DNA of 64,000 nucleotides from Siphonodentalium dalli (Eukaryota > Mollusca > Scaphopoda > Gadilida > Siphonodentaliidae): the NCBI GenBank assembly GCA_032622095.1, contig CP136062.1, positions 19,221,739-19,285,738 of the forward strand, in the 5' to 3' direction. The position numbers and the translations under genes are program-made. The notes beneath the pieces are model-generated. The model had not been told where the DNA came from, searched no databases, and was given only the letters and a program-made list of their open reading frames with translations. Below, in pieces: positions 20,252 through 33,697 of this stretch (within the stretch, counting starts at the first letter, position 1; each line of letters begins with the position of its first letter).

Positions 20252-23200
20252 GGTGATATATAACCATGTCAGGCACATCCTGAATTCCACTATTATAGTG
20301 GTATATGAGCGGACCAGGCACATCCTGAATTCCACTATTATAGTGGTATATGAGCGGACCAGGCACATCCTGAATTCCACTATTATAGTGGTATATGAGC
20401 GGACCAGGCACATCCTGAATTCCACTATTATAGTGGTATATGAGCGGACCAGGCACATCCTGAATTCCACTATTATAGTGGTATATAACCAGGTCAGGCA
20501 CATCCTGATTTCCACTATTATAGTGGTATATGAGCGGACCAGGCACATCCTGAATTCCACTATTATAGTGGTATATAACCAGGTCAGGCACATCCTGAAT
20601 TCCACTATTATAGTGGTATATGAGCAGATCAGGCACATCCTGATTTCCACTATTATAGTGGTATATGAGCGGATCAGGCACATCCTGAATTCCACTATTA
20701 TAGTGGTATATGAGCGGATCAGGCACATCCTGACTTCCACTATTATAGTGGTATATAACCAGGTCAGGCACATCCTGAATTCCACTGTTATAGTGGTATA
20801 TAACCAGGTCAGGCACATCCTGAATTCCACTATTATAGTGATATATATAACCAGGTCAGGCACATCCTGAATTCCACTATTATAGTGGTATATAACCAGG
20901 TCAGGCACATCATGAATTCCACTATTATAGTGATATATAACAGGTCAGGCACATCCTGAATTCCACTATTATTGTGGTATATGACAGGTCAGGCACATCC
21001 TGATTTCCACTATTATAGTGGTATATGCCCAGGTCAGCCACATACTGAATTCCACTATTATAGTGGTATATGACAGATCAGCCACATACTGAATTCCACT
21101 AGTATAGTGGTATATAACCAGGTCAGGCACATCCTGAATTCCACTATTATAGTGGTATATAACCAGGTCAGGCACATCCTGAATTCCATTATTATAGTGG
21201 TATATAACCAGGTCAGGCACATCCTGAATTCCACTATTATAGTGATATATGCCCAGGTCAGCCACATACTGAATTCCACTATTATAGTGGTATATAACCA
21301 GGTCAGGTACATCCTGAATTCCACTATTATAGTGGTATATAACCAGGTCAGGTACATCCTGAATTCCACTATTATAGTGGTATATAACCAGGTCAGCTAC
21401 ATCCTGAATTCCACTATTATAGTGGTATACAACCAGATCAGGCACATCCTGAATTCCACTATTATAGTGATATACGACCAGATCAGGTACATCCTGAATT
21501 CCACTATTATAGTGGTATACAACCAGATCAGGCACATACTGAATTCCACTATTATAGTGGTATACGACCAGGTCAGGTACATCCTGAATTCCACTATTAT
21601 AGTGGTATACGACCAGGTCAGGTACATCCTGAATTCCACTATTATAGTGGTATACGACCAGGTCAGGTACATCCTGAATTCCACTATTATAGTGGTATAT
21701 AACCAGGTCAGGTACATCCTGAATTCCACTATTATAGTGATATATGACCAGGTCAGCCACATACTGAATTCCACTATTATAGTGGTATATAACCAGGTCA
21801 GCTACATCCTGAATTCCACTATTATAGTGGTATATAACCAGGTCAGGTACATCCTGAATTCCACTATTATAGTGGTATATAACCATGTCAGGCACATCCT
21901 GAATTCCACTATTATAGTGGTATATAACCAGGTCAGGTACATCCTGAATTCCACTATTATAGTGGTATATAACCAGGTCAGGTACATCCTGAATTCCACT
22001 ATTATAGTGGTATACGACCAGGTCAGGTACATCCTGAATACCACTATTATAGTGGTATATAACCAGGTCAGGCGCATCCTGAATTCCACTATTATAGTGG
22101 TATTTAACCAGGTCAGGCACATCCTGAATTCCACTATTATAGTGGTATACGACCAGGTCAGGTACATCCTGAATACCACTATTATAGTGGTATATAACCA
22201 GGTCAGGCGCATCCTGAATTCCACTATTATAGTGGTATATAACCAGGTCAGGTACATCCTGAATTCCACTATTATAGTGGTATACGACCAGGTCAGGTAC
22301 ATCCTGAATTCCACTATTATAGTGGTATATAACCAGGTCAGGTACATCCTGAATTCCACTATTATAGTGGTATATAACCAGGTCAGGCACATCCTGAATT
22401 CCACTATTATAGTGGTATACGACCAGGTCAGACACATCCTGAATTCCACTATTATAGTGGTATACGACCAGGTCAGGTACATCCTGAATTCCACTATTAT
22501 AGTGGTATATAACCAGGTCAGGTACATCCTGAATTCCACTATTATAGTGGTATATAACCAGGTCAGGTACATCCTGAATACCACTATTATAGTGGTATAT
22601 AACCAGGTCAGCTACATCCTGAATTCCACTATTATAGTGGTATATAACCAGGTCAGGTACATCCTGAATTCCACTATTATAGTGGTATATAACCAGGTCA
22701 GGTACATCCTGAATACCACTATTATAGTGATATATAACCAGGTCAGGTACATACTGAATTCCACTATTATAGTGGTATATAACCAGGTCAGGTACATCCT
22801 GAATTCCACTATTATAGTGGTATATAACCAGGTCAGGTACATCCTGAATACCACTATTATAGTGGTATATAACCAGGTCAGGTACATCCTGAATTCCACT
22901 ATTATAGCGGTATATAACCAGGTCAGGTACATCCTGAATACCACTATTATAGTGGTATATAACCAGGTCAGCTACATCCTGAATTCCACTATTATAGTGG
23001 TATATAACCAGGTCAGGTACATCCTGAATTCCACTATTATAGTGGTATATAACCAGGTCAGGTACATCCTGAATACCACTATTATAGTGGTATATAACCA
23101 GGTCAGGTACATCCTGAATTCCACTATTATAGTGGTATATAACCAGGTCAGGTACATCCTGAATTCCACTATTATAGTGGTATACGACCAGGTCAGGTAC

Positions 23201-26200
23201 ATCCTGAATTCCACTATTATAGTGATATATAACCAGGTCAGGTACATCCTGAATTCCACTATTATAGTGGTATATAACCAGGTCAGGCACATCCTGAATT
23301 CCACTATTATAGTGATATATAACCAGGTCAGGTACATCCTGAATACCACTATTATAGTGGTATACGACCAGGTCAGGTACATCCTGAATACCACTATTAT
23401 AGTGATATATAACCAGGTCAGGTACATACTGAATTCCACTATTATAGTGGTATATAACCAGGTCAGGTACATCCTGAATTCCACTATTATAGTGGTATAC
23501 GACCAGGTCAGGTACATCCTGAATACCACTATTATAGTGGTATATAACCAGGTCAGGCGCATCCTGAATTCCACTATTATAGTGGTATATAACCAGGTCA
23601 GGTACATCCTGAATTCCACTATTATAGTGGTATATAACCAGATCAGGCACATCCTGAATTCCACTATTATAGTGGTATACGACCAGGTCAGGTACATCCT
23701 GAATTCCACTATTATAGTGGTATATAACCAGGTCAGGTACATCCTGAATTCCACTATTATAGTGGTATATAACCAGGTCAGGTACATCCTGAATACCACT
23801 ATTATAGTGGTATATAACCAGGTCAGGTACATCCTGAATTCCCCTATTATAGTGGTATATAACCAGGTCAGGTACATCCTGAATACCACTATTATAGTGG
23901 TATATAACCAGGTCAGGTACATCCTGAATACCACTATTATAGTGGTATATAACCAGGTCAGGTACATCCTGAATACCACTATTATAGTGATATATAACCA
24001 GGTCAGGTACATCCTGAATTCCACTATTATAGTGGTATATAACCAGGTCAGGCACATCCTGAATTCCACTATTATATTGCTATATAACCAGGTCAGGTAC
24101 ATCCTGAATACCACTATTATAGTGGTATATAACCAGGTCAGCTACATCCTGAATTCCACTATTATATTGGTATATAACCAGGTCAGGTACATCCTGAATA
24201 CCACTATTATAGTGGTATATAACCAGGTCAGCTACATCCTGAATTCCACTATTATAGTGGTATACGACCAGGTCAGGTACATTCTGAATTCCACTATTAT
24301 ATTGGTATATAACCAGGTCAGGTACATCCTGAATACCACTATTATAGTGGTATATAACCAGGTCAGCTACATCCTGAATTCCACTATTATAATGGTATAT
24401 AACCAGGTCAGGTACATCCTGAATACCACTATTATAGTGGTATATAACCAGGTCAGCTACATCCTGAATTCCACTATTATAGTGGTATACGACCAGGTCA
24501 GGTACATCCTGAATTCCACTATTATAGTGGTATATAACCAGGTCAGGTACATCCTGAATTCCACTATTATAGTGGTATATAACCAGGTCAGGTACATCCT
24601 GAATTCCACTATTATAGTGGTATATAACCAGGTCAGGTACATCCTGAATTCCACTATTATAGTGGTATATAACCAGGTCAGGTACATCCTGAATTCCACT
24701 ATTATAGTGATATATAACCAGGTCAGGTACATCCTGAATACCACTATTATAGTGGTATATAACCAGGTCAGGTACATCCTGAATACCACTATTATAGTGG
24801 TATATAACCAGGTCAGGCACATCCTGAATACCACTATTATAGTGATATAAAACCAGGTCAGGTACATCCTGAATTCCACTATTATAGTGGTATATAACCA
24901 GGTCAGGTACATCCTGAATACCACTATTATAGTGGTATATAACCAGGTCAGGTACATCCTGAATACCACTATTATAGTGGTATATAACCAGGTCAGGTAC
25001 ATCCTGAATACCACTATTATAGTGATATATAACCAGGTCAGGTACATCCTGAATTCCACTATTATAGTGGTATATAACCAGGTCAGGTACATCCTGAATT
25101 CCACTATTATAGTGGTATATAACCAGGTCAGGTACATCCTGAATTCCACTATTATAGTGGTATATAACCAGGTCAGGTACATCCTGAATTCCACTATTAT
25201 AGTGGTATATAACCAGGTCAGGTACATCCTGAATTCCACTATTATAGTGGTATATAACCAGGTCAGGTACATCCTGAATTCCACTATTATAGTGGTATAT
25301 AACCAGGTCAGGTACATCCTGAATTCCACTATTATAGTGATATATAACCAGGTCAGGTACATCCTGAATACCACTATTATAGTGGTATATAACCAGGTCA
25401 GGTACATCCTGAATACCACTATTATAGTGGTATATAACCAGGTCAGGCACATCCTGAATACCACTATTATAGTGATATAAAACCAGGTCAGGTACATCCT
25501 GAATTCCACTATTATAGTGGTATATAACCAGGTCAGGTACATCCTGAATACCACTATTATAGTGGTATATAACCAGGTCAGGTACATCCTGAATACCACT
25601 ATTATAGTGATATATAACCAGGTCAGGTACATCCTGAATTCCACTATTATAGTGGTATATAACCAGGTCAGGTACATCCTGAATTCCACTATTATAGTGG
25701 TATATAACCAGGTCAGGTACATCCTGAATTCCACTATTATAGTGGTATATAACCAGGTCAGGTATATCCTGAATTCCACTATTATAGTGGTATATAACCA
25801 GGTCAGGTACATCCTGAATTCCACTATTATAGTGGTATACGACCAGGTCAGGCGCATCCTGAATTCCACTATTATAGTGGTATACGACCAGGTCAGGCGC
25901 ATCCTGAATTCCACTATTATAGTGGTATATAACCATGTCAGACACATCCTGAATTCCACTATTATAGTGGTATATAACCAGGTCAGGTACATCCTGAATT
26001 CCACTATTATAGTGATATATAACCAGGTCAGGTACATCCTGAATTCCACTATTATAGTGATATATAACCAGGTCAGGTACATCCTGAATTCCACTATTAT
26101 AGTGGTATATAACCAGGTCAGGTACATCCTGAATTCCACTATTATAGTGGTATATAACCAGGTCAGACACATCCTGATTTCCACTATTATAGTGATATAT

Positions 26201-28827
26201 AACCAGGTCAGACACATCCTGATTTCCACTATTATAGTGATATATAACCAGGTCAGGCACATCCTGATTTCCACTATTATAGTGATATATAACCAGGTCA
26301 GGCACATCCTGATTTCCACTATTATAGTGATATATAACCAGGTCAGGTACATCCTGAATTCCACTATTATAGTGGTATATAACCAGGTCAGGTACATCCT
26401 GAATTCCACTATTATAGTGGTATATGACCAGGTCAGGTACATCCTGAATTCCACTATTATAGTGGTATATAACCAGGTCAGGTACATCCTGAATTCCACT
26501 ATTATAGTGGTATATAACCAGGCCAGGCACATCCTGAATTCCACTATTATAGTGGTATATAACCAGGCCAGGCACATCCTGAATTCCACTATTATAGTGG
26601 TATATGAGCAGATCAGGCACATCCTGATTTCCACTATTATAGTGGTATATGAGCGGATCAGGCACATCCTGAATTCCACTATTATAGTGGTATATGAGCG
26701 GATCAGGCACATCCTGAATTCCACTATTATAGTGGTATATAACCAGGTCAGGTACATCCTGAATACCACTATTATAGTGGTATATAACCAGGTCAGGCAC
26801 ATCCTGAATTCCACTATTATAGTGGTATATAACCAGGTCAGGTACATCCTGAATTCCACTATTATAGTGGTATATAACCAGGTCAGCTACATCCTGAATT
26901 CCACTATTATAGTGGTATACAACCAGATCAGGCACATCCTGAATTCCACTATTATAGTGGTATATAACCAGGTCAGGCACATCCTGAATTCCACTGTTAT
27001 AGTGGTATATAACCAGGTCAGGCACATCCTGAATTCCACTATTATAGTGGTATATAACCAGGTCAGGTACATCCTGACTTCCACTATTATAGTGGTATAT
27101 AACCAGGTCAGGCACATCCTGAATTCCACTATTATAGTGGTATATAACCAGGTCAGGCACATCCCGAATTCCACTATTATAGTGGTATATAACCAGGTCA
27201 GGCACATCCTGAATTCCACTATTATAGTGGTATATAACCAGGTCAGGTACATCCTGAATTCCACTATTATAGTGATATATAACCAGGTCAGGTACATCCT
27301 GAATTCCACTATTACAGTGGTATATAACCAGGTCAGGTACATCCTGAATTCCACTATTATAGTGGTATATAACCAGGTCAGGTACATCCTGAATTCCACT
27401 ATTATAGTGGTATACGACCAGGTCAGGTACATCCTGAATACCACTATTATAGTGGTATACGACCAGGTCAGGCACATCCTGAATTCCACTATTATAGTGG
27501 TATATAACCAGGTCAGGTACATCCTGAATTCCACTATTATAGTGGTATATAACCAGGTCAGGTACATCCTGACTTCCACTATTATAGTGGTATATAACCA
27601 GGTCAGGCACATCCTGAATTCCACTGTTATAGTGGTATATAACCAGGTCAGGCACATCCTGAATTCCACTATTATAGTGGTATATAACCAGGTCAGGCGC
27701 ATCCTGAATTCCACTATTATAGTGATATATAACCAGGTCAGGTACATCCTGAATTCCACTATTATAGTGGTATATAACCAGGTCAGCTACATCCTGAATT
27801 CCACTATTATAGTGGTATACAACCAGATCAGGCACATCATGAATTCCACTATTATAGTGATATATAACAGGTCAGGCACATCCTGAATTCCACTATTATT
27901 GTGGTATATGACAGGTCAGGCACATCCTGATTTCCACTATTATAGTGGTATATGCCCAGGTCAGCCACATACTGAATTCCACTATTATAGTGGTATATAA
28001 CCAGGTCAGGTACATCCTGAATACCACTATTATAGTGGTATATAACCAGGTCAGGCACATCCTGAATTCCACTATTATAGTGGTATATAACCAGGTCAGG
28101 CACATCCTGAATTCCACTATTATAGTGATATATGCCCAGGTCAGCCACATACTGAATTCCACTATTATAGTGGTATATAACCAGGTCAGGTACATCCTGA
28201 ATTCCACTATTATAGTGGTATATAACCAGGTCAGGTACATCCTGAATTCCACTATTATAGTGGTATATAACCAGGTCAGGTACATCCTGAATACCACTAT
28301 TATAGTGGTATATAACCAGGTCAGGTACATCCTGAATTCCACTATTATAGTGGTATATAACCAGGTCAGGTACATCCTGAATTCCACTATTATAGTGGTA
28401 TATAACCAGGTCAGGTACATCCTGAATTCCACTATTATAGTGGTATATAACCAGGTCAGGCACATCCTGAATTCCACTATTATAGTGGTATATAACCAGG
28501 TCAGGCACATCCTGAATTCCACTATTATAGTGGTATATAACCAGGTCAGGTACATCCTGAATACCACTATTATAGTGGTATATAACCAGGTCAGCTACAT
28601 CCTGAATTCCACTATTATAGTGGTATACGACCAGGTCAGGTACATCCTGAATTCCACTATTATAGTGGTATATAACCAGGTCAGGCACATCCTGAATTCC
28701 ACTATTATAGTGGTATATAACCAGGTCAGGTACATCCTGAATTCCACTATTATAGTGGTATATAACCAGGTCAGGTACATCCTGAATACCACTATTATAG
28801 TGATATACGACCAGGTCAGGCACATCC
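20252..28827. repeat. 45-bp double-hairpin satellite, block 2 (about 190 copies), ends at assembly gap
   Basis: The unit and orientation are the same as in block 1. Many units read GAATACC instead of GAATTCC, which extends the first palindrome to ATACCACTAT/ATAGTGGTAT (10-bp arms). The rare variant GATATAAAACC recurs 630 bases apart (14 units). The block with AACAGGTCAGG and ATTATTGTGG at 20.9 kb recurs at 27.86 kb, about 6.93 kb away. Long ORFs on both strands (up to 1251 codons) follow from the 45-base unit and are not genes. Confidence 0.95.
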
Positions 28828-28927
28828 NNNNNNNNNNNNNNNNNNNNNNNNNNNNNNNNNNNNNNNNNNNNNNNNNNNNNNNNNNNNNNNNNNNNNNNNN
28901 NNNNNNNNNNNNNNNNNNNNNNNNNNN
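28828..28927. other. Assembly gap, 100 N
   Basis: Exactly 100 N, the conventional length for a gap of unknown size. It interrupts the 45-bp satellite, and the sequence after it has no satellite. Confidence 0.99.
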
Positions 28928-30220
28928 AAGACAATTTTGAAACTAATGAAAGACAATGTATAATTTTTTGCTGGTATATTCATCATAAATTTGAACAAAT
29001 CTTCAAGCAAACAAAATTTCAATATTCAAGAAATCTCTTACAACAGTGTCAGGAAGACCAATCGATCTAGCTCAGCACGATTGGTCTATTGTGATGTCAA
29101 ATATTATTGAAATATTGCTTATAATTTACATTTACAGAAGTCAATAATTCGCATGCAGATAACTTCACCTTGTATTCGGCCAAATATGTTGACGTTAGAT
29201 TAGAAGGCAGAATTCCCAGATTTGTTTATTATTGGTGAACCTGGATAATTTCGGAGGTGTGCCAATCGTCTTTAGCACACTGTGAATACGTACTCATTCT
29301 CTCCTAAATTTGCAAAAATTCCATATATATATATAAATATATATACAGAGTGTGAAAACTTTGTTAGTTGCCAAATAATTGTCGACATTTTACTTAGAAA
29401 ACTTGAATGCAAAAACTATGATAGGCCCCCTATTATTTTGTTTGTTTTTTTCTCTTTTTGTTGAATCTACTTTCGTTATCGACATGCCGACCTTTGTTTT
29501 GGCTGTTCTCCCAGTCGTGCGTGCGAGCCGATCGTCGTTATTCGGGTGGTACCGATTTCCTCCGAATATAATTCCATGAGACTCCGCGCGCTGATTCGCT
29601 CCGAAAATGTGTTTGTATCTGAGAAGATTTCTTACTCTGATCGCAGTTTTCAACAATTTAATACAGGGCGAGTACCGCACTAATAATATGCCACATTGGG
29701 GTTTTATTTCTAGTTTTTTATGACCTTTCTTGTGGTATATCGGGCACAGTTCTGTCTGACATAAAATATATGCCCACCGGGAGTGAAGCTAATGACTTTA
29801 AGTACTATTTGAACCAGTTGCATTCTATCGGACGTTGGGTTGGATTTTATAAATTGAAAACGCACACAATATTGCCACAAGCGTTTGATGTGCCCTTGGT
29901 AGTCAGGAGTCAGTTTTATGAAAGTATACTATGACAATATAAGTATTACCTAATTCTAAAACTTTCTTATTCCAATCCCAAATGACTTGGTTTCACTTCC
30001 AGTAGAAGGGGCGTAGCGTCAACGAAATCTAAACATCTAAAGTTATCATTGATACCAATATTTAGTGGATACTATATCGCAGGGTGACCCGCGATGGCCA
30101 TGTTAAAGTGGTGTGGCCCCTTCGCTGTGCACATGACATTTGGTATGGGTAGAGAATACTCTTTCTCAAAGTGTTATTCTCATAAATCGTATACCCAGAT
30201 GGGCAGCACAAAACGTCATT
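28928..30220. other. Post-gap stretch, no gene recognised
   Basis: No SPCA exon, satellite or foldback was recognised. Short ORFs near 29.4-29.7 kb on both strands resemble nothing I know. Confidence 0.5.
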
Positions 30221-30915
30221 CCCATACATTCCCATAAGCAGTGGCTCACCTTGTCGGATTCCCATACATGGATTATAAGCAGTGGTTCACCTTGTCGGAT
30301 TCCCATACATGGATTATAAGCAGTGGTTCACCTTGTCTGATTCACATACATGGATTATAAACAGTGGCTCACCTTGTCGGATTCCCATACATGGATTATA
30401 AGCAGTGGCTCACCTTGTCTGATTCACATACATGGATTATAAACAGTGGCTCGCCTTGTCTGATTCCCATACATGGATTATAAGCAGTGTATCACCTTGT
30501 CTGATTCCCATACATGGATTATACGCAGTGATTCACCTTGTCTGATTCACATACATGGATTATACGCAGTGGCTCACCTTGTCGGATTCCCATACATGGA
30601 TTATAAGCAGTGGCTCACCTTGCCGGATTCCCATACATGGATTATAAGCAGTGGATCACCTTGTCGGATTCCCATACATGGATTATAAGCAGTGGCTCAC
30701 CTTGTCGGATTCCCATACATGTATTATAAGCAGTGGCTCACCTTGTCGGATTCCCATACATGTATTATAAGCAGTGGCTCACCTTGTCGGATTCCCATAC
30801 ATGGATTATAAGCAGTGGCTCACCTTGTCGGATTCCCATACATGGATTATAAGCAGTGGTTCACCTTGTCGGATTCCCATACATGGATTATACGCAGTGG
30901 TTCACCTTGTCGGAA
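30221..30915. repeat. 41-bp minisatellite, about 17 copies
   Basis: The unit is ATGGATTATAAGCAGTGGCT, then CACCTTGTCGGATTCCCATA and C, with TTATACGC and TCTGATTCACAT variants. Two complete units of the TTATACGC form also sit inside the reverse transcriptase fragment at 62.75 kb. Confidence 0.93.
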
Positions 30916-31199
30916 CTATTACCATTTGTTTATCGCGATTAATTTGTCCCGCGCGAGTATAGAAGAATGTATTTAGAACTGCCTGTAATGCAGCCGTTAT
31001 TTTTTTTTTAATTCGCGGTAATAGAAACAAACATTCTATAGGGTGCCACTTTGGCATCTTCAAACCACACGATATAGTTTGTTCGTATCATGTAAATGCC
31101 CACAATATAAGTAAGAGGACATTTTCGTAACCAGCAACACTCTTTTATTAAATCTGGTGTCCATGGCTACCCGTTCCCAACGCCATGTAACCAGGACCA

Positions 31200-31905
31200 G
31201 AGACGTGCCGACAGGGGGGGGGGGGTTTGGGGGTGTCACCCCCCAACTTTGGTCAAACTTTTCAACAGTTGGAAAGTTCATACCTGCCAAAACATTAGTT
31301 GGAAATTTCACACAAACAATAGGTAGAAAATGTTCTTGTAGTTTGATTTTCAAACAATTTATTTGGGGGAATTAATTGTTTTTGGACCAATATTTGCATA
31401 TTTTCCTATTTCTGGTCAACATTTGGACTGAAATGGTCATCAGTTGGACATTTTCCAACCTTAGGGGGTGTGACAGGTTGGAAATTTCCAACACTTGTGT
31501 TCTGGTCCCTCCCCCGTGGCCAGTCAAAAACTGCTAGTTAATTTAAGAAAACAATATTGTCATACATTTGGTCAACATTGTCATTGGAATTGTCATTAGT
31601 TACAAAATTTCCAACCTAAGTGCAATGGGAGTGTCAGGTTTGAAATTTCCAACTCTAGGAAGGCTTGAGGCTAGTCTAGATGCTAGGATTTTGCGATTTC
31701 TTGTTCAGATTTCAAATTTTTCGTACGGTGTCATGGTGCCTCCCCTCCCCCGTGACCAATAAAAAAACTTCTAATTAGTTTAATAAAATAATATTTTACT
31801 ACATTTGGTCAAACTTGTGGACTGAAATGGTTATCAGTTGGAGAATTTTCCAACCTGGGGGGGGGTATGAGGTTTGAAATTTCAAACACTAGGAAAGCTT
31901 CAGTT
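31200..31905. repeat. Diverged tandem units with 'ACATTTGGTCAAC...TTGGAAATTTCCAAC'
   Basis: Three to four diverged units share CAGTTGGA, AATTTTCCAACC, GGGTGTGACAGGTTGGAAAT and TTCCAACACT. A related block lies at 38340-38720 in ARF intron 2. Poly-G and poly-C runs occur (31215-31226). No gene is seen. Confidence 0.65.
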
Positions 31906-32290
31906 GAGGCCAGTCTAGATGCTAGGATTTGCGATTTTCTTGTATAGTTTCAAAATGTTCTCACACCGGGACGAATAACCATGGTCAGCCCGGAATATCC
32001 CGGTCTCTTGCCCATAGCCGTGTGCATTTGTCTGGAGTTAGACCACTAGATGTTAGGATTTATGCCATATTCAGGTTAAAATATCTGAATGTTCTCATAC
32101 CGGGAATATAGAACCATGGTTTATGAATATATAGGATATTAGGCGCAAATGGAATTATGCAAAACTTGTGTTTGGTTGGTTTGATTCTGATTCAAGGGGG
32201 GGGGGGGGGTGCATTTGGAATTTTCCAATGTGGACACCCCCGAACGGAAACCCTCTAGCCATGTCCCTGTCCAGGACCGGTAAATTTCGT
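31905..32290. repeat. Dispersed repeat, copy 1 of 3
   Basis: GAGGCCAGTCTAGATGCTAG, TTCTTGTATAGTTTC, GTGCATTTGTCTGGAGTTA, ACCATGGTTTATGAATATAT and GCAAATGGAATTATGCAAAA, then a poly-G run and TTTGGAATTTTCCAA. Copy 2 lies at 56850-57240 and copy 3, reversed, at 63020-63232. Confidence 0.8.
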
Positions 32291-32776
32291 CATGAATTGC
32301 TCGTAACGGCAGCATTTCCCTCATCCCTGATTCGAGCGGCGCCACTTTTGACACTTTAATCCACACAGTTAGTCTCCTCATATCATGAATATATATCAGT
32401 TTTGTGGATATCGGCGACTATATATATTCGTATCAAATTGAGTGCCGCTCTCCCATCTCTGACCCAAACCGAGCATCTTTAAACAACACGGTTAGATTCC
32501 TAGTATCATGGAGAAGAATATGTATCAATTTGGTGGAAATCGGAACCAGAAATATGTTTATCAATTTTGGTGCCCATTTCCCCCCTCCCCCCACAGGCCC
32601 CGACCCTTACTCGAAAGGCGCGACTTTTTGGCATATTGAAAACGCACGACCATTAGATTCCTCGTATCATGGAGATGATTATGGATAAGCTCACACGTAC
32701 CATTAGATACTTAGATTCCTCGTACCATGTAGGTGATTATGTATAAGTTTGATGGAATCGGCGACAAACTAAATCA

Positions 32777-33697
32777 TAGATTGTATTGCGCCTCCACACT
32801 GTTTCTGTCTCTGACACCAACAGCGTCACTTTAGGAAAGTTTAACCCTCGTAAAAATATACCATGTTAGACCACGCGTTGTAGCCATTTAGCTGCTCCTC
32901 GTGATATATTCATGATGTGGTACATATACATATAGATAAAGTATTGTATATATGTTATTCATATATGTCACACCCTAATTGGTGTCATTTTCATTAAAAC
33001 AATCATTATGGTGTATATGCATCGCTTGCATTAGTTCGTGTATACATAGTAGTTCAACGCTAAACTTTCGATTATAAACATTGGAGGATAACTCTAAATA
33101 ACATTCCAATAAGGGGATGTCCCTTCGGTTATAAATAGCGATGACTGTTAAGTTATTCGCAGCGCAATCAATAACACGATAATCTAGAACAGTAAACCCA
33201 TTGTCAACACAAGTCCGAGTTTGTTATCGAAAGAAGAGATTAACTTTCAAGCCCGTCATTTCGAAAAGATTCACACAATGGCTGTAAAATGTACAGTACG
33301 GTTACACAACATGCATCAGTCACACCACAGTTGTTGGAAGATTTTATCAAAATCCGCTGATAAGTACACAGTCATACCATTACTTTAATAATAATATTAT
33401 TGAAGTAATGGTGTGTGTATTTATCATTGGATTTTGATAAGAATTTCCAACAACTGTGAGTCACACCACAGACCAGTGATTACAAATCAAATACAGTCGA
33501 GGGGCGATAACTCATGCAACCATGCGACAGAAATAACGTGTTCGTTTCCAGCATAATAGGCATTTATACAAAACTTCGTCAATAGTCTTATATATAGCAC
33601 ATCCGAATTCTTAACATTACCTTTATATAGAGTGCTGTTATGAGTTAAAATACGACTTCATCGAATGTAAGGAGAATTAAATCCGGTGAATTGGATA
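32777..33697 (+). repeat. Upstream copy of the ARF 5'-flanking segment (about 0.9 kb)
   Basis: From TAGATTGTATTGC to GAATTGGATA this segment is colinear with 34993-35878. It shares the CACCAACAG..GTCACTTTAG, ACCACGCGTTGTAGCC, GATGACTGTTAAGTTATTCG and TAGAACAGTAAACCC blocks. It carries a 133-bp hAT-like insertion (33326-33458) that the other copy lacks. No ARF exon follows it. Confidence 0.88.
33326..33458. mobile_element. hAT-like MITE, 133 bp, with 8-bp target duplication
   Basis: The whole element folds back: CACAGTTGTTGGAA at the left pairs with TTCCAACAACTGTG at the right, and inner stems pair through ATTTTATCAAAATCC and CATTACTT. It is flanked by AGTCACAC on both sides (33318-33325 and 33459-33466). 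The paralogous segment at about 35.65 kb has a single AGTCACAC followed directly by CACAGACCAG, an empty site. An 8-bp duplication plus CA-starting ends fits the hAT superfamily. Confidence 0.9.

Noticed and set aside
18663-28827. CRISPR-like array
   Set aside because: Units are contiguous without unique spacers, and the window is clearly animal nuclear DNA with introns.
20969-28940. ORFs of 200-1251 codons on both strands of the 45-bp array (VIYHYNSGIQDVPDL and QVRHILNSTIIVVYN repeats)
   Set aside because: The unit is 45 bases with no stop in several frames, so any strand gives long ORFs. The array lies inside an SPCA intron, the ORFs stop where units lose a base, and codon-level conservation is not visible.
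29390-29680. 96-codon minus-strand ORF after the gap as the missing SPCA part
   Set aside because: The sequence has no P-type ATPase motif and no matching splice phase.
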